Source: Argyresthia goedartella (Eukaryota > Arthropoda > Insecta > Lepidoptera > Argyresthiidae). From it: 64,000 nucleotides of DNA. The DNA is taken from contig OX463829.1 of assembly GCA_949825045.1 (NCBI GenBank), positions 21,608,715 to 21,672,714 on the forward strand. Reading direction: 5' to 3'. The notes beneath the pieces were generated by a model. It did not search any database. It was not told the origin of the DNA and was given only the letters and a program-made list of their open reading frames with translations. Below, in pieces: positions 31,906-43,343 of this stretch. Every line of letters begins with the position of its first letter. Position 1 is the stretch's first letter. A program made the position numbers and the translations under genes.

Positions 31906-32805
31906 TAGCTGATTAAATGTCACTATGTTTACGTAACTTAGTTTAAGGAAGGGTATATCACAATAGATCTAGCAACAACAAATTCAACCTATTTAGTTAT
32001 CACAATGTACTGGCTAGAAAATTCAATTTGAAATATTTGCACGATTTTATACGACGAACTTTTATTTTAAATTAATTAGGAGATGTAACATAATATGCAT
32101 AAAAAATAGTGTCCACTGCCTTCGCCTATATCGTAGCCTCACACTTTACTAGTGACATTTTAGTTCATAGGGAGAATCCATTTTGATTACGAACGGATTA
32201 GGCGGTAAGCTTCGTGGAAAGCTTCAGTTGGCCGACCCGTGTTTTTAATGGAAACAAGTTAGAAATCCCGTTTGTATATTCGTTACCTTATTTGAAACTA
32301 ATGTTATCCAAAACGAACCAGTTCGGGAAGTGAATAAACAACGAATTTCTCTGCATATTTTTTGTGAGTTTCAATTTTTCGTTTTTTTATCAAAATGATA
32401 AAAGTTACAACCAAAAAATAACATTTTATTCCAAATCTACTAAATGTTAGTCAAATTTACTCATGTTCAAAATTGTACACCCTATTTTATACTACACTAC
32501 ATGAAGTATTCGCTCCGCTCCGCTTCTCATCGGCTAATTTGTAATATAAAGTTGAGGAACTTTAGTATTCGGACAGAAAGTGACCTATAGCAACCGAAAC
32601 GGTTCTGTGAAACTTCACGGGAGCACTAAATTTGATGAACAATTAGTTTGTTAGTCAAAACTATACTTTTATTAACAATAAATTGGTTGCCTTTAGTTTT
32701 TATTTCAGTAGGTAATTTATTTCCATATCCGCAGCGGAGGGCTAGGCCCTAGTTGAGCAAAATGGATTAGTGAATAACTGAGCACAACTGGTAAAGTAAA
32801 GTAAA
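31906..32805. other. Non-coding stretch, no gene recognised
   Basis: No supportable frame. A short cgctccgct run near 32510 matches the low-complexity run at 569-612. Confidence 0.35.
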
Positions 32806-33004
32806 GTACTTTGCTCGGTCATCATCTGTGGCACTGCGGTTGTGGCTCTGTCTAACCAAACGAGAGGTCCCGGGTTCGATCCCCGGCTGGGGATAAATAA
32901 AAAAAGTCGCTGTTTCACGACACATCGGTATTCTTGTGTGGGGCCAGAAGCAATGTATGTGCCTGTATGTAAATGTTTACATTTTAGGGCGTTGTCAGGG
33001 ACAT
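32806..33004 (+). mobile_element. Possible tRNA-derived SINE, second type
   Basis: It contains a clear B-box-like ggttcgatccc (about 32873-32883) within 'gaggtcccgggttcgatccc', preceded by a weak A-box region (about 32828-32842). A body follows with 'gtcgctgtttcacgacacat'. It differs from the 10806/15691 SINE family. The open frame 32742-33023 on the opposite strand is its shadow. Confidence 0.55.
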
Positions 33005-33146
33005 CATTCTGAACAACTTTCACTATGAAACTGATTTTATTATAGCGAATTTATTTTTCACTTCTCCATACATTTAGGACCGGACAATCAGCTGGTTTGT
33101 TTATCGCTCTAATCAAGATCTTTCATAGTGAAAGTTGTTAAGAATG
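33005..33146. mobile_element. Small inverted-repeat element (142 bp)
   Basis: The arms of 26 nt (33005-33030, cattctgaacaactttcact...; 33121-33146, its complement) differ at a single base. The roughly 90-bp interior is non-coding. It looks like a small MITE next to the SINE-like sequence. Confidence 0.8.
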
Positions 33147-34055
33147 AAGACCATAATAGCCCTTAAAATATGACTACCTTCTGTTACAACCTATATAACA
33201 TACAAAATACCTTTTATCATTACACACAATCTTATTTTGCAGGTTATCCTTAGAAGATAAATCTAACACTTATCTCTTTATATCACATTTGGGAACTTCA
33301 ACGACTGAACTCAGAATTTCTTATCTCTACGATATACCGGTGCAAATCTGTGTACTTGGTCCACTTTTCATCTTTATATTTGAACTAGTAGAGCAGTAAA
33401 TAGGTTAGTTTGATCTCCGCTGATGGATAAAACGTGAAAGGGAAATAATACTCCATCAATAGTATAGCGAGACAAGGTGCAGTGGGTGAAAGTGTTAAGG
33501 ATTTCTCTGTAAGTGTTTACTTCTGCAAATATAATTTACCATCAAGCCATCGGCAAAGCCAAAAAACAACAATCCCTAAAATTAGCTAATGAAAAGTCAC
33601 TGTAGATTTAAGCAAGTCCAGATTTTAATCGGAGTAAATTATGATAATGACTTAATAAAAACAACACATTTAACATCAGGCAGGTTCAATGCACTACGAG
33701 TATATGATATTTTGTTCCAATTATTACCATAAACTTATTCCAGGACGGAAATCATGGTATGCTCAATTTTTTCCACTCAACTCTCCATTCTGTCAAGAGC
33801 AGCCCTATCCAAAATAACAGCACAGCCCCAGTTTTTCATCTCCAGTGAGCTAGAGTCCTCGTACCCACAATATCTTAATTGCAGTTTGTACTAGTTTGAA
33901 TTTATCACCGACACCGTTGTACTCGACTTATTACACTGTGCAATTTGAGCTAAACCCACAGCTGATACCAATTCCACTTTGTGGCAAGATGTAATGCATT
34001 ATATTTGAGTGTAGAAGTTTTACAAATAATGCGAAAGAGATCATACACTCAGCCA
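33147..34055. other. Non-coding stretch, no gene recognised
   Basis: No supportable frame or repeat was recognised in about 0.9 kb. Confidence 0.35.
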
Positions 34056-34967
34056 TTCCAAAATTCCAAATTTCTTTATTACTGTAGATATTCAAATATA
34101 CTTAGCAATCGTCATTTTTTGCCACTTCTCTACATTGGACCACTGTGGGAGAAGTAGGGCGTAGAAACTCCCACAGATTGATTTTTAGATCTCTTTTAAA
34201 AATAGCTTATGCTTAACTAATACAAAATATATATATGTCATTATCATAATTAATAAGCAGGAATAAATAATTACAAAATTATTAACAGCAAGGTCTGTGT
34301 TGAGCCAAATTAACCCCAGTCTAGTAACATCATTTAAATAATCTTGAACATTGTAATATCCCTTTTTCGACAAAGTCGCTTTAACATGGTTTTTAAATTG
34401 CTCAAATGGCAATTTCAAGATCTTCAGAGGTATCTTGTTGTAGTAGAGAATGAATTGATCCTTGAAAGAATTGCTAACCTTCGCGAGTCTAAACCGGGGC
34501 GCAAGTAGTCTGTGATTATTTCTTAAGTTAACATTACAGCTATCGCTAAGTTTGGGAAATTTTGTAAGGTTCTTGCGTACATACATTATATTTTCGAAAA
34601 TAAATTGACTAGCTACAGTTAGTATGACAATTTCTTTAAAAAGCTCTCTTAAGGAGTCTGTGCGTTCAGGGGCGTACCCAGGATTTCAGCTAGGGGGGGG
34701 CAGCTCATACCTGTTTCGAGGAAATGTTCGGTCAGGTAAATTGAAACAAAAAAATCATGAAAATTTAGTTTTATTAATTATTTTGATTGACACAAAACAA
34801 AATATTATATATATATATATATATTAATTTAACAGTAATCTTCTCGGGTTTGTCAAAATTTTATCTTCTAGGGGGGTACCCTACCTGTGTACGGCCATGT
34901 GTGCGTTTTAAATTATAAATTGCTCGAATAGCTCTTTTCTGTAAAATAAAAATAGTTTGAATATCCG
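34056..34967 (-). pseudogene. LINE 3-family copy, 5'-truncated, split by a hAT-like MITE
   Basis: On the minus strand the frame 34586-34185 is the LINE 3 C-terminus (MYVRKNLTKFPKLSDSCNVN, FILYYNKIPLKILKLPFEQF) with very few changes from 21293-21568. The 3' UTR and AATAAAG tail follow at 34200-34070, closing with a run of aattttgga-like units. Upstream coding sequence (complement of 'cagcggatattcaaactat', matching 21152-21170) lies at about 34905-34967, beyond a 233-bp insert. 5' truncation falls at about 34967. Confidence 0.9.
34667..34899. mobile_element. hAT-like MITE with 8-bp target duplication
   Basis: The 233-bp insert starts CAGGGGCGTACCCAGG and ends with the near-complement CCTGTGTACGGCCATG (13 of 16 match). 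It is flanked by tgtgcgtt at 34659-34666 and 34900-34907. The empty site is visible in the related LINE at about 21200-21235, where the sequence runs through with one copy. An 8-bp duplication and CA(G)...TG ends fit a non-autonomous hAT element. A (TA)n run lies inside. Confidence 0.9.
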
Positions 34968-36504
34968 CTGTACCATTACCCTTAGGGAGAGATTACCATG
35001 TCACAAAAAAACTATGACGATGACAGGCGTCAGGCGGAGGGCAGGTAGAATATACTGTGGTTGTTATATTGGCCCTTAACCTCCTATACACATGAAACAC
35101 ACACTCGCACACTTGTGTGTTTAGAGAACACAATTTAGTTAAGGGCTTCCGTCTATATAATAGCTATTTATGCTACTATTTCGGAAAATAGTTGATTTCC
35201 GATGAGGGGGTCCCAAATACAAGAGATGTTTTTAACATAAGCCGCGATGTAACAAACTATTACACGATTCAAATATGATCGTAGATTTCGCGGCTTATTA
35301 CATGGTTGTGGTGGCGCAATTGGATTGATAATGGTTTCGCAATCCTAGGGTTCGGTGGTCGAATCCACTTTCGGTCAAAATATTATTATCTTTTTTTATT
35401 TTTTGATATTTTTAGTGGTTAAGTTTTCTTGTACGATGGTACGGAACCCTTCGTGTGCGAGTCCAACCCGCGTTTGACTAATTATTTTAAATACATGCCC
35501 GCTCACCATATCTATAGGCCGCACTGCCACTCATGTCTTGTGACGGAAAGTAGAACTAAGGCTAATCTCACTGGCAAAAGTCACTAGCAAAATATATGTT
35601 TAGTAAAATATATTTTATGAATATTTAAAATTAATTTATTTTCCAAAATCTATATCTTAAGTTAGTTTCATGAGTAGTAAATATTAAAAGTAAAAGAACT
35701 AGTGCGAAAAAGTGCCACTTTCCGCGCGCTTTTGCTGCTTGGAAATGCATTGTAAATTATATTTTATAAAACATCAAAAAGCAATTTGCAAGAGTTCACA
35801 CTCGCTTCTAACGACACTTAAATGGCCGAGCCACAGGTGCGAAATACTGTCACCAACAGTTGTATGCACTAGGTGTACCCACTCAAAATAATAGTTTTTG
35901 CTGGCAGTGGTGCCTGATTAACAGTTAAAACCGCGATTAAAAAACTGATATCTATAGAACTTGGGTTAACTTGGGTATACTTTGAGTCTTTCAGTATACT
36001 GTCATCATCAATCACCTGCGATAAGCAGTAGTGACACTTTTTGAGCATAAATGTTATGTGAATTTTCAACAAATCTTCGACAAAGTTCCATGCCCTTAGG
36101 TTCAGTTGAAGGTATTATGACTTGAAAATTCTAGTGTTGCACCGTGTTGGACGGAACATTTTGCCGTTTTTTATTGCATTAACATCGAAGGACATGTGGA
36201 CTGTCACTTGCTGTAGCTCTTTGGACCTACAACAGCTAACATCCATGCCATGCTGGATCGTTGAGGAAGAAATAACATGACACTTACGAGTTGAGTTACA
36301 GTAGCTATACATAAACAGTTGCATTTCATTTTAGTACATCTACATAGCAGACACTGGCAAATCGCGTCACGGATTTATTAGAAAAAGCCAGATGGAAGGA
36401 AATCCAGCGCGTTTTAAGGAATAGTAAGTATTCGTTTATTAATTAATATTTTTATATCCGTTCACCACGTAGAGCACCATTGACGCAATAAAGTAAAATG
36501 TTAG
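34968..36504. other. Non-coding stretch with two repeat scraps
   Basis: No gene recognised. At about 35300-35380 'ggcgcaattggattgataat' and 'agggttcggtggtcgaatcc' look like tRNA-type A and B boxes of a SINE scrap. At 35433-35490 (-) the head of the ggttccgtac-type lepidopteran repeat is seen ('tggtacggaacccttcgtg'). Confidence 0.45.
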
Positions 36505-36765
36505 GTATATAATCTACTAGCTAATGGCCGCAACTGCATTTGCGTGTTTCTAGTAGTTATAATTTACCGAGATAACGTTATCCTCCTTGTGATGCAGTCG
36601 GATAAAAAGTATCCTATATGTTAATCTAGCTCATAAATTATCTCTGTGCTAAATTTAATTCAAATCCCTTCAGCCGTTTTAGCGTGATTGAGGCACAAAC
36701 ACACAAACATCCAAACGTCTAAACATTGCTACTTTCACATTTATGATATTAGTTGGATTATTGAC
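36505..36765 (+). repeat. Lepidopteran dispersed repeat ending 'catttatgatattagttgga'
   Basis: The sequence from 'ctactagctaatggccgcaa' through 'tctctgtgctaaatttaatt', 'cagccgttttagcgtgattg' and the acaca run to the closing 'catttatgatattagttgga' matches, from memory, a very common lepidopteran repeat that looks like the tail of a LINE or its SINE partner. It is non-coding. Confidence 0.6.
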
Positions 36766-37164
36766 GCATGCTGAGTTGGAATTCAAACGTCTTTGTTAAA
36801 TAATAGTACATGCGGAATGGATTTTAAATACCTGACTACCACTTTTCCAGTCTTCCAAGTAAAAATACCGCTCAGATTCGATCGAAGCTTATCTACGGCT
36901 AAAGGCTGCTATGTAAAATATTGGAAAAGCTTTTACTGCGAAATAGTTCTACTTAAAAATAAAGCATTATTCGGCCAAGCAGGTGGCGTAGTTAAGCATG
37001 AGTTTCTTGCGAAGCAAATCCTCTTTAAAAAAAAGTGAACTATTACTATATTATATTATTACTATATATTAATACTATTTATGTTTTGGTGACTCGAACC
37101 AAACAAGGGCACAACGAACAGCAGACGCCTGACAATTTAACGAATAAAATTTATCTAAAACGAT
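36766..37164. other. Non-coding stretch, no gene recognised
   Basis: The frame 36793-37038 has no recognised domain and no splice context. Nothing else is supportable. Confidence 0.35.
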
Positions 37165-37206
37165 AAGAAATTTATTCAGCAAAAGATTCATGAAAATAAG
37201 TACAGA

Positions 37207-37820
37207 GAATATAAATAAGATATTCATTCTAGTTCAAGACGTGTGGGACTGCCGCTCCATCCTCATATAGGCCTGTGCGATTCCACCTATGGCGGGTGCC
37301 GCGGATGCACATGCTGCTAGCCCTGATGATGGCGGTTTGAATTCTTGCTCGTAGCTAGCCCATTATTGTGGCAGGGGTCCGGTTCCAGCGGTCCGCCAGC
37401 ATTTCGGCGAGGTGTTTAGTGAATGATATCATTTGTGGAGCAAAAACTCCGTCGACAGAGGTTACTAAAGGGGTGAAGGTGGTGTGGCGCGTCTCGCATG
37501 GGTCGCAGTACTTCCTTTTCTTTTCTTCTTCAGCTGAACGAAGGACAGCCGCTACGGGGCGTGATGCGTGGGAGGGAGTGTCGGTGTCTATGACACGGAT
37601 ATCAAATAACGCCTCCCTCTGGGCAATCCATACCCCCCGACAAGCCAAGTCTCCGCGCAGCCCAGTATCGCCTTCGGAGATGACTGGCTCTTTCGTGACG
37701 TTCCCCAGGCTTGCTGGCACAGTTCACAGAAAAGATCCCTTATTTCGTTATGTCTGCGTGTGATAAGGCCACCTGTTTTGCAGCACAAGGCGTGGTCCAC
37801 GTTGAAGTTGTCATTGCCGC
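37207..37820 (-). pseudogene. RLE-LINE C-terminal CCHC finger and endonuclease-like domain
   Basis: The frame ending at 37588 contains CDGCGNDNFNVDHALCC (a CxxC-x8-H-x3-C finger) and TGGLITRRHNEIRDLF. It continues in another frame (37720-37355) with NVTKEPVISEGDTGLRGDL and QREALFDIRVIDTD, where GDL...D.R fits the PD-(D/E)xK-like core of an RLE. The text then passes SVDGVFAPQMISFTKHL to a stop, with a further block down to about 37230. A frameshift at about 37700 and a stop after ATIMG interrupt it. The domain would cut the target DNA in a working element. RLE assignment is by motif layout, not by alignment. Confidence 0.65.
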
Positions 37821-39075
37821 AGCCGTCGCAAGTCGCAGGCATGGAGATTGGTGTGCGGTAGTATCTTATGGCCTGGGCATCTCTAAATTCGTGGGGTGAT
37901 AAGTCGAAGTTGTCTTTTCTTGTCGGTATTACTGAAAGCCATGTTGAGGTTTTTGTTTTCATTTTTGTCACTATTGATCTTTCTATTGCTCTTTTCTTTT
38001 TGGATGGTAATTTTGTTAGAATGCTTTCTAGAGTTTCGTTCTCGTATGTTTCTTTTTCCTTGTTTCCTTCTTTGGAGACGTTGGTACCGGAGAACGTCTT
38101 TTCTGCGGTAGACTTGTCGGTTTCTGACACTATTAGAAATGATTTTTTACCTTGTGGTAAGTATCCGTATGCTGGGCCTGTTTTGTTTAAGTTGTCCCAC
38201 CATTGTCGTAGGCTTTGGAAAGTGCCTTGCGCGGAGGAGTCATCGGCGTACCATCATTGTGTGACTGTGTTTTCGGTTTTAAGTTTGTTAATTATTGGTA
38301 GTGTTGCAAGCGCGTACAGTGGCATTGCGAGTGGGTCTCCTTGGGTTACGCCTTCTCTGCTATATAGTCTTGTATCAGAATCGCGAAATACCAATTCAGC
38401 GTGGCCATTGTAAGTATTATAAAGAAAGCGGGCTCAGTGTGGCCAGTATATTCTTGCTTCCCAGAGGGCTAGTTGTCTATTCACGGCGTTAAAAGCATTG
38501 TTCGCGTCAACGACGAGCATTCCCCAGTTAGAACCAGGTTGGCAATCTCTTTGGAAGACATCGGTCATGGCATGAATGGCGCCTTCGATGCCACTGCCCA
38601 GTCCACTGCAGAGCTGTGACTGGCCGCATGCTTCAGTGACTTCAGAGCCTGTTGCTAAGATCATGCATTTGGATAATATTCTTCGTAGGCATTCGTCGAT
38701 GCCGATAGCTCTTACGCCAGGGCATTTGTCTAAAGCAACAAGTCGGCTTGACATTAATGCTTGTATTTGGCTCCAGGGTATGGTTTCGTTGCTAAGTTTC
38801 GTTGTGAGCTGCGCTACGGCTTCTCTTAAATGGGCGCTTGCTTGGCCGAAGCGGAGTAGCAAATCTCTCCAGTTTTCGGCTGTGCATCCAGTGGGGCCTC
38901 CGCCGCCGTGTAGTTTTCTCGCAACTGTTTCGACATGGTCACAAGTTATTTCGATTTCAAGGAGTGGTGGGAGTTTTGTGACGTCTTTGGGGAGAGTGAA
39001 TAAAGCGGGATCTGGAGTATTAGGCGGGGGGTGCTTTCCTCTCAGCACATCACTGACGGTTTTACCGGATGGATC
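37748..39075 (-). pseudogene. RLE-LINE reverse transcriptase region
   Basis: Frame 39048-38434: GGGGPTGCTAENWRDLL, SSRLVALDKCPGVRAIGIDE, SQLCSGLGSGIEGAIHAM and the catalytic block LVVDANNAFNAVNRQ. After a TGA come EGVTQGDPLAMPLYALATL, then a second TGA immediately before WYADDSSAQG (about 38250), which is the YADD catalytic box. The next part (38130-37760) runs GKKSFLIVSETDKS and soon reaches a basic linker (KLPSKKKRAIERS), so much of the usual thumb region seems missing, probably by internal deletion. Both stops are TGA. Compared with AP-type LINEs, the RT blocks are distinct. Confidence 0.75.
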
Positions 39076-39907
39076 AAAAAAAAAATAAAAAAAAATATAT
39101 CTTCATCAAAAGTATGTAAGTTTGTCGCCCAGCGAGGGACCTCCCAGAAGTTACTTAACCTTTGGCATAATAGTACGCTATGTACGAGACAAAAACCTAA
39201 ATAAACTACAGTTCAGTTTTCTATCCAGGCACTGCATCTCATCCAAGCTCATGCGAATCAGTGAATTCCCAAAAAGTTTTGTTACTTCTGCAATACTCCA
39301 TTGTTCTAAGTTTTAGGATCTAGCTGAGGTACAATGCGAATGGGACTGGTTTGCTGATTCAAAAAGGGTTGTATTTATATGAATGGGTGAGAAAAACATT
39401 TGAAGCACCTTATCAATAATTCTCAAGCAACAAACAAAATTTGCAAGATGTCTACATAATGCCAGCTTCTAATAAGTATTTTTTTCTTACTTCATCAATT
39501 AAATAATTTCAAGCAACTCTAATTTTTTATACTACCTCTATTTTTGTAAGTAGTTGATAACAGAATCTACTAGATTCGTATCATTGTTTTGAAATGGCCC
39601 TAGCTCCGGCTCATTAAAAAAACCTAGAGTCAAGTAAGACCGCCCAGGAAGTGGGGAACGCTGATTCGGATTTTCTGTTCTATTCGACCTAAAATCATCG
39701 AAAATCCAGGAAAACCATGCAACTTTCATGAAAAAATAAGACGATTTATTAATTTAGTTGTTGAATAAATTAATTAAATGATTAATTTTGAGGCTAAAAT
39801 TTTATTTATTTCCGCAGATGTCGAATTTTAATATATATATAAAGGTCCATTTACAAAATTTACCACTGAGTTATCAATTTTATACTAAAGCTAAAAAAAA
39901 TAACTGA
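39076..39907. other. Non-coding stretch, no gene recognised
   Basis: No recognised gene. An A-rich run (about 39079-39101) abuts the 5' truncation point of the RLE-LINE. Confidence 0.35.
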
Positions 39908-40177
39908 ATGTACCTGGATTTCGGTTTCAGAAGGTTAATGGTTGATTTATGTATACTATACTATACGTATAACTGTATATGCTTTTATAATAAGTTACCA
40001 GAGGGATTTGATCAATTACCCATGCAAAGGTTTAAAACATTTATTAGGGTTAATCTCAAAAGAAAGCCTTATATTATACTTTTAATGACTATGTTAAAGA
40101 TAAAAATGCATGGCCTTAATGCTCGAAGCTCCATGATAATAATAATTAAAGTGTTTTTTACGATTGCAATAATGTAA
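39908..40177 (+). pseudogene. LINE ORF2 C-terminal fragment
   Basis: The frame has CFYNKLPEGFDQLPMQRFKT, the 'yN.lP......pl..FK' tail pattern of CR1/Jockey-group ORF2 proteins. Only about 40 codons look coding. It differs from the LINE 2 and LINE 3 tails, so it comes from another family. Confidence 0.55.
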
Positions 40178-40336
40178 TTTAATAGTTTGGTAATAAAATT
40201 AAGTGTACAAAAGTGCTATGTGAGGTGACTCATAACAATTTATTAGATTTAACGTAGAATCCAAGTCTGTTACCACGAAACCGGAGTTTATGGTCATGTT
40301 CACTAAAATGTCTTTGCTTGCGGCGGCTCTAGGCGG

Positions 40337-40380
40337 GAGAGGAGCAACCCCCATACATAGGTATGGGGTTTGCTCCTCTC
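40337..40380. repeat. Short hairpin with 20-nt arms
   Basis: Left arm gagaggagcaacccccatac (40337-40356) and right arm gtatggggtttgctcctctc (40361-40380) pair with one mismatch across a 4-nt loop. The role is unknown; it is too compact for a canonical miRNA precursor. Confidence 0.8.
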
Positions 40381-40507
40381 CCTCAAATATGGCGAGGGGG
40401 GTGATGGCTGGTGCACAAATTATACTCGTGAGCGGGTGTGGCTGGGAGGACTGGTTCAGTCTGGTTTCTAATAAATTATGTTCATTACAGCTTTTGTCAG
40501 TTCTTTA

Positions 40508-40905
40508 CTAGATTTGCGTACCCGAAGGGTGCCAAACGGGACCCTATTACTAAACCCCCGCTATCCGTCCGTCCGTCTGTCCCCGGGCTGTATCTCATAA
40601 ACCGTGATAGTTAGACAAATGAAATTTTCACAGACGATGTATTTCTGTTGCCACTATATCAACAAATACTAAAAACAGAATAAGTTAAATATTTAAGGGG
40701 CTCCCATACAACAATTATTTCAATACCACATACAAACTTATGAATGCACTTGGTTACCTACATGGAGTGTGAAAGTAGCCGCACCAATAACTTTGTAAAC
40801 AACATTTTGCTATGTAAAATCCAAACTATTCACTCCACACCATCCCTACCATTCTACGGTGGTACGGAACCCTTTGTAGTTAGACTCGCAAATGACCGTT
40901 TTTAT
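40508..40905 (-). mobile_element. Lepidopteran short repeat, full copy, minus strand
   Basis: Complement of the family seen at 2223-2640: 'tacccgaagggtgccaaacg' and a tccgtccgtc run at the left, and 'ggtggtacggaaccctttgt' plus 'caaatgaccg' at the right. The frame 40744-41028 overlaps it, and the matching antisense frame exists over the 2154-2387 copy. Both are repeat shadows. Confidence 0.8.
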
Positions 40906-41428
40906 TTATTTTCTAAAATTGTTATTTTGAGACTTCTTATCGGCACTTATAGATGCGAAGTTATAATATTGTCAATAGATAAGATTATTTTTATATTGTT
41001 TTTCTATTTTTATATTGTGTTGGCATAAAAAATATTAACAAAAATGTCGAAAATTGAAAAAAATACATCCCCGTAAAGTTCTTGGTGCTATCTTCTCTGA
41101 CGGGCGTATTTCCGAAGCACTGGTAGAGTAAATGGAGTTTCCTTCTCCTGTGCGAGATTCAACCAGGAATCACCACTTCAAATGCAAATTTCCTTTTTCA
41201 CACTCAAACCATAATCACTCATCACTCAGTTTAGTTCATCATATTTGTTTTTTTTTTATTTTTCTCCATGTGTAATGAGACAATGTTTGCCTTGTAAAAG
41301 TGCATTATTTTTGCCTATAAATATATAATAATAAATAATAAATAATTGTATAATATATATATATATATGAATAGTTTGAGTTTTGAGTTTTACATTAAAA
41401 TATAATACTGATAATAAATAAAGAAATT
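40906..41428. other. Non-coding AT-rich stretch
   Basis: No gene. A (TA)n microsatellite lies at about 41352-41370. Confidence 0.4.
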
Positions 41429-41558
41429 AAAGGACATCAGGCGATTTCCATACAATGTTGGTCTAAAAAAAAAGTGGGCGGCCAGACCTAGGATTATTAC
41501 CAATAGCTAGGCCATGTTAAGAACTTAAAAAACCAGACCAGAATGCCTGATGTCCTTT
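41429..41558. mobile_element. Small MITE (130 bp) with 14-bp perfect inverted ends
   Basis: The ends aaaggacatcaggc (41429-41442) and gcctgatgtccttt (41545-41558) are exact complements. The interior is non-coding. No flanking duplication could be fixed, so the superfamily is open. Confidence 0.7.
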
Positions 41559-41836
41559 GTTTGAGTTTTTTAAATATTTATCGCTGGCGCCGAGTTATAT
41601 TAATTGTTGTTGTGAATTGGCGCTGGATGCTTAATATTCGGCTGTAGAAGTAAAGATGACAAATAAATATAATGAAGCTGTTCCGTTAACTCATTGCATA
41701 ATAAGTCGCTAGGTTGCAGGAGCTAAAGAAAACCATTAATGCTGCTATTATATCCCATTGAAAAGCTAGTTAAGTATTTTTACTGCACCAACCAAATATG
41801 CATTTTTTTATAATATCATTATTAAATTTTATCAGC

Positions 41837-42115
41837 TCCGTGGTCTGGTGGTATCATGCACGCCGCTCACGCAGGAGATAATGGTTCAAATCCGGTGCTC
41901 ACCGTTTACTGATGAGATGAGTGATTTATTTTAACGGGGGTACATTACACGGACGTTCTATCAGTGATGGAAAGCATCTTCCTCCTCACCTTCAATGTCC
42001 ATAGCTGCGGCGATGGGCTAGCCCATTGCGAGTATTGAATAACTAACTAATCAGAGGCACGATTTTGTCTCTGCCACCCCGTGTGGGAAAAGAGGTGACG
42101 CTGTGTTTGTTTTTT
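41837..42115 (+). mobile_element. Possible tRNA-derived SINE, third type
   Basis: 'gctccgtggtctggtggtat' resembles a tRNA A-box region and 'ggttcaaatccgg' (41883-41895) a B box. A body follows to about 42115 ('ctctgccaccccgtgtggga', 'gtgtttgttttttg'). It is distinct from the 10806 family. The 3' border is approximate. Confidence 0.55.
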
Positions 42116-43343
42116 GTTTCATGTATATATAGGAAGTTTAAACATGTGGGTTTTGTTAAGGCTGGGCACTACCCCAGGGGAACTTAGACCTTCACCTTCA
42201 TCTTACTTTAAGGGGAATAGGAATACAAATGTTAGAAAATTCTCTTCAACTACCTACCTATAGAGGACTAACAGAGCAAAATTACTTTATATTTTTGTAA
42301 CGATTAAATAAAAACCAGGTACATAAATTCAAATCCGGTGCGAAATTGTGAAAAAAAATATTATTGTGAGAACTTCGAGAGACTTTCATAGCAAACAAAA
42401 ATAAATAAATTACGATTATACGTTCAGGTATCTCTGCCGACACTCATGATCATGACTAATAAGCTAGTAAAAAGAAACAACTGCTGTAATACTATTTTGC
42501 ATAACTTGGGATTTACAAAAAGCTGTTTTGGCCTACTGCGGCGTCTTAAGTTAAAATAAAACAAAATATGTTAAAGGAGCAGAAACATTATCACTGGCAT
42601 TGGTTGGTTAAACTCGAAAACTCCAAACAATTTTCGCATTTGGCAATAATGGTCATTCAAAATCTAATTTCGCCATTCGCTTAAATTTTGTAGATTTGCA
42701 TTTAGCACCTCGTTCAGGAACATCGCAGTGACGGTGTATCTCCCCCTCTCACCATCCCCCCATCTCTGACATCGCCCGCGTATAAGTCACTTACTCTTCC
42801 ACTCCCCACATTACAGGAACGCCCCGAGAAACCGGGTTACTCCAGAAATACCCACTGATTATCCTCATTTGTGGGGATTTCTGGACTATATATTTATTTA
42901 ATGTGTCCACAACCCCCCTCCTACCCTCCCCAATGGGGTTCAGCGGGCTGATAGTGGGGATTTGTGGGCAAATATTATAGGAATTGCCATTGAACATTCC
43001 ACTTTACACTCTAGATCCTTTGAGTGGGGAATTCTATATCTTTCATCGGCTGACTAAGGTGTTAGTGCAGTTAAGGTACTTGGAATAACCCGAGAATCCA
43101 CGCTGAACTGCTGACCCAGTTAAATACTATGCAGCTCACACTTCTTCATGAAGGTACTGTGGGCACAAAGGGCGTGTTAGTTACATGATGTCAGCTGACC
43201 TTGTTTCCTCTGTAGAATTGCAGTCTTGTATCATTTACACTTTTTCTCAGAGTATTTATGCCGCTTACTTGGTGGATAAAAGACTACAAAATAAGTGCAT
43301 AGTCAAGATACTATTTTAATTTAATCCTAATAGTAGAGGTAGG
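42116..43343. other. Non-coding stretch, no gene recognised
   Basis: 1.2 kb without a supportable frame. The C-rich tract at 42740-42960 (ccccctctcacc, cccccctcctaccctcccc) stands out in composition but has no recognised feature; the frame 42791-42997 lies over it. Confidence 0.4.

Larger units (their letters stand above)
37165..39075 (-). mobile_element. Non-LTR retrotransposon with RLE-type endonuclease (R2-group-like), 5'-truncated
   Basis: This minus-strand element of about 1.9 kb encodes, in order, an unusual reverse transcriptase, a CCHC zinc motif and a C-terminal nuclease-like domain. It ends in a 3' UTR of only about 60 bp. RT before nuclease with a CxxC...H....C finger is the layout of R2-group (restriction-like endonuclease) LINEs, as opposed to the AP-endonuclease LINEs elsewhere in the window. 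The 3' part (37165-37531) recurs at 19322-19687. The exact clade is uncertain. Confidence 0.7.

Noticed and set aside
36793..37038. 81-codon frame with KIPLRFDRSLSTAKGC
   Set aside because: No recognisable domain, and no supporting splice sites or neighbours.
37368..37763. 131-codon plus-strand frame over the RLE-LINE, and its copy at 19524-19790
   Set aside because: Both are antisense to the RLE-LINE C-terminal domain, which has the recognisable motifs.
37868..38413. 181-codon plus-strand hydrophobic frame
   Set aside because: It is antisense to the RLE-LINE RT and linker. The hydrophobic look comes from the complement of Lys/Glu-rich codons.
40744..41028. Frame MHLVTYMECESSRTNNF, with a near-identical peptide at 2154-2387 on the other strand
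   Set aside because: The matching peptides come from two copies of the same non-coding lepidopteran repeat in opposite orientation, not from a gene family.
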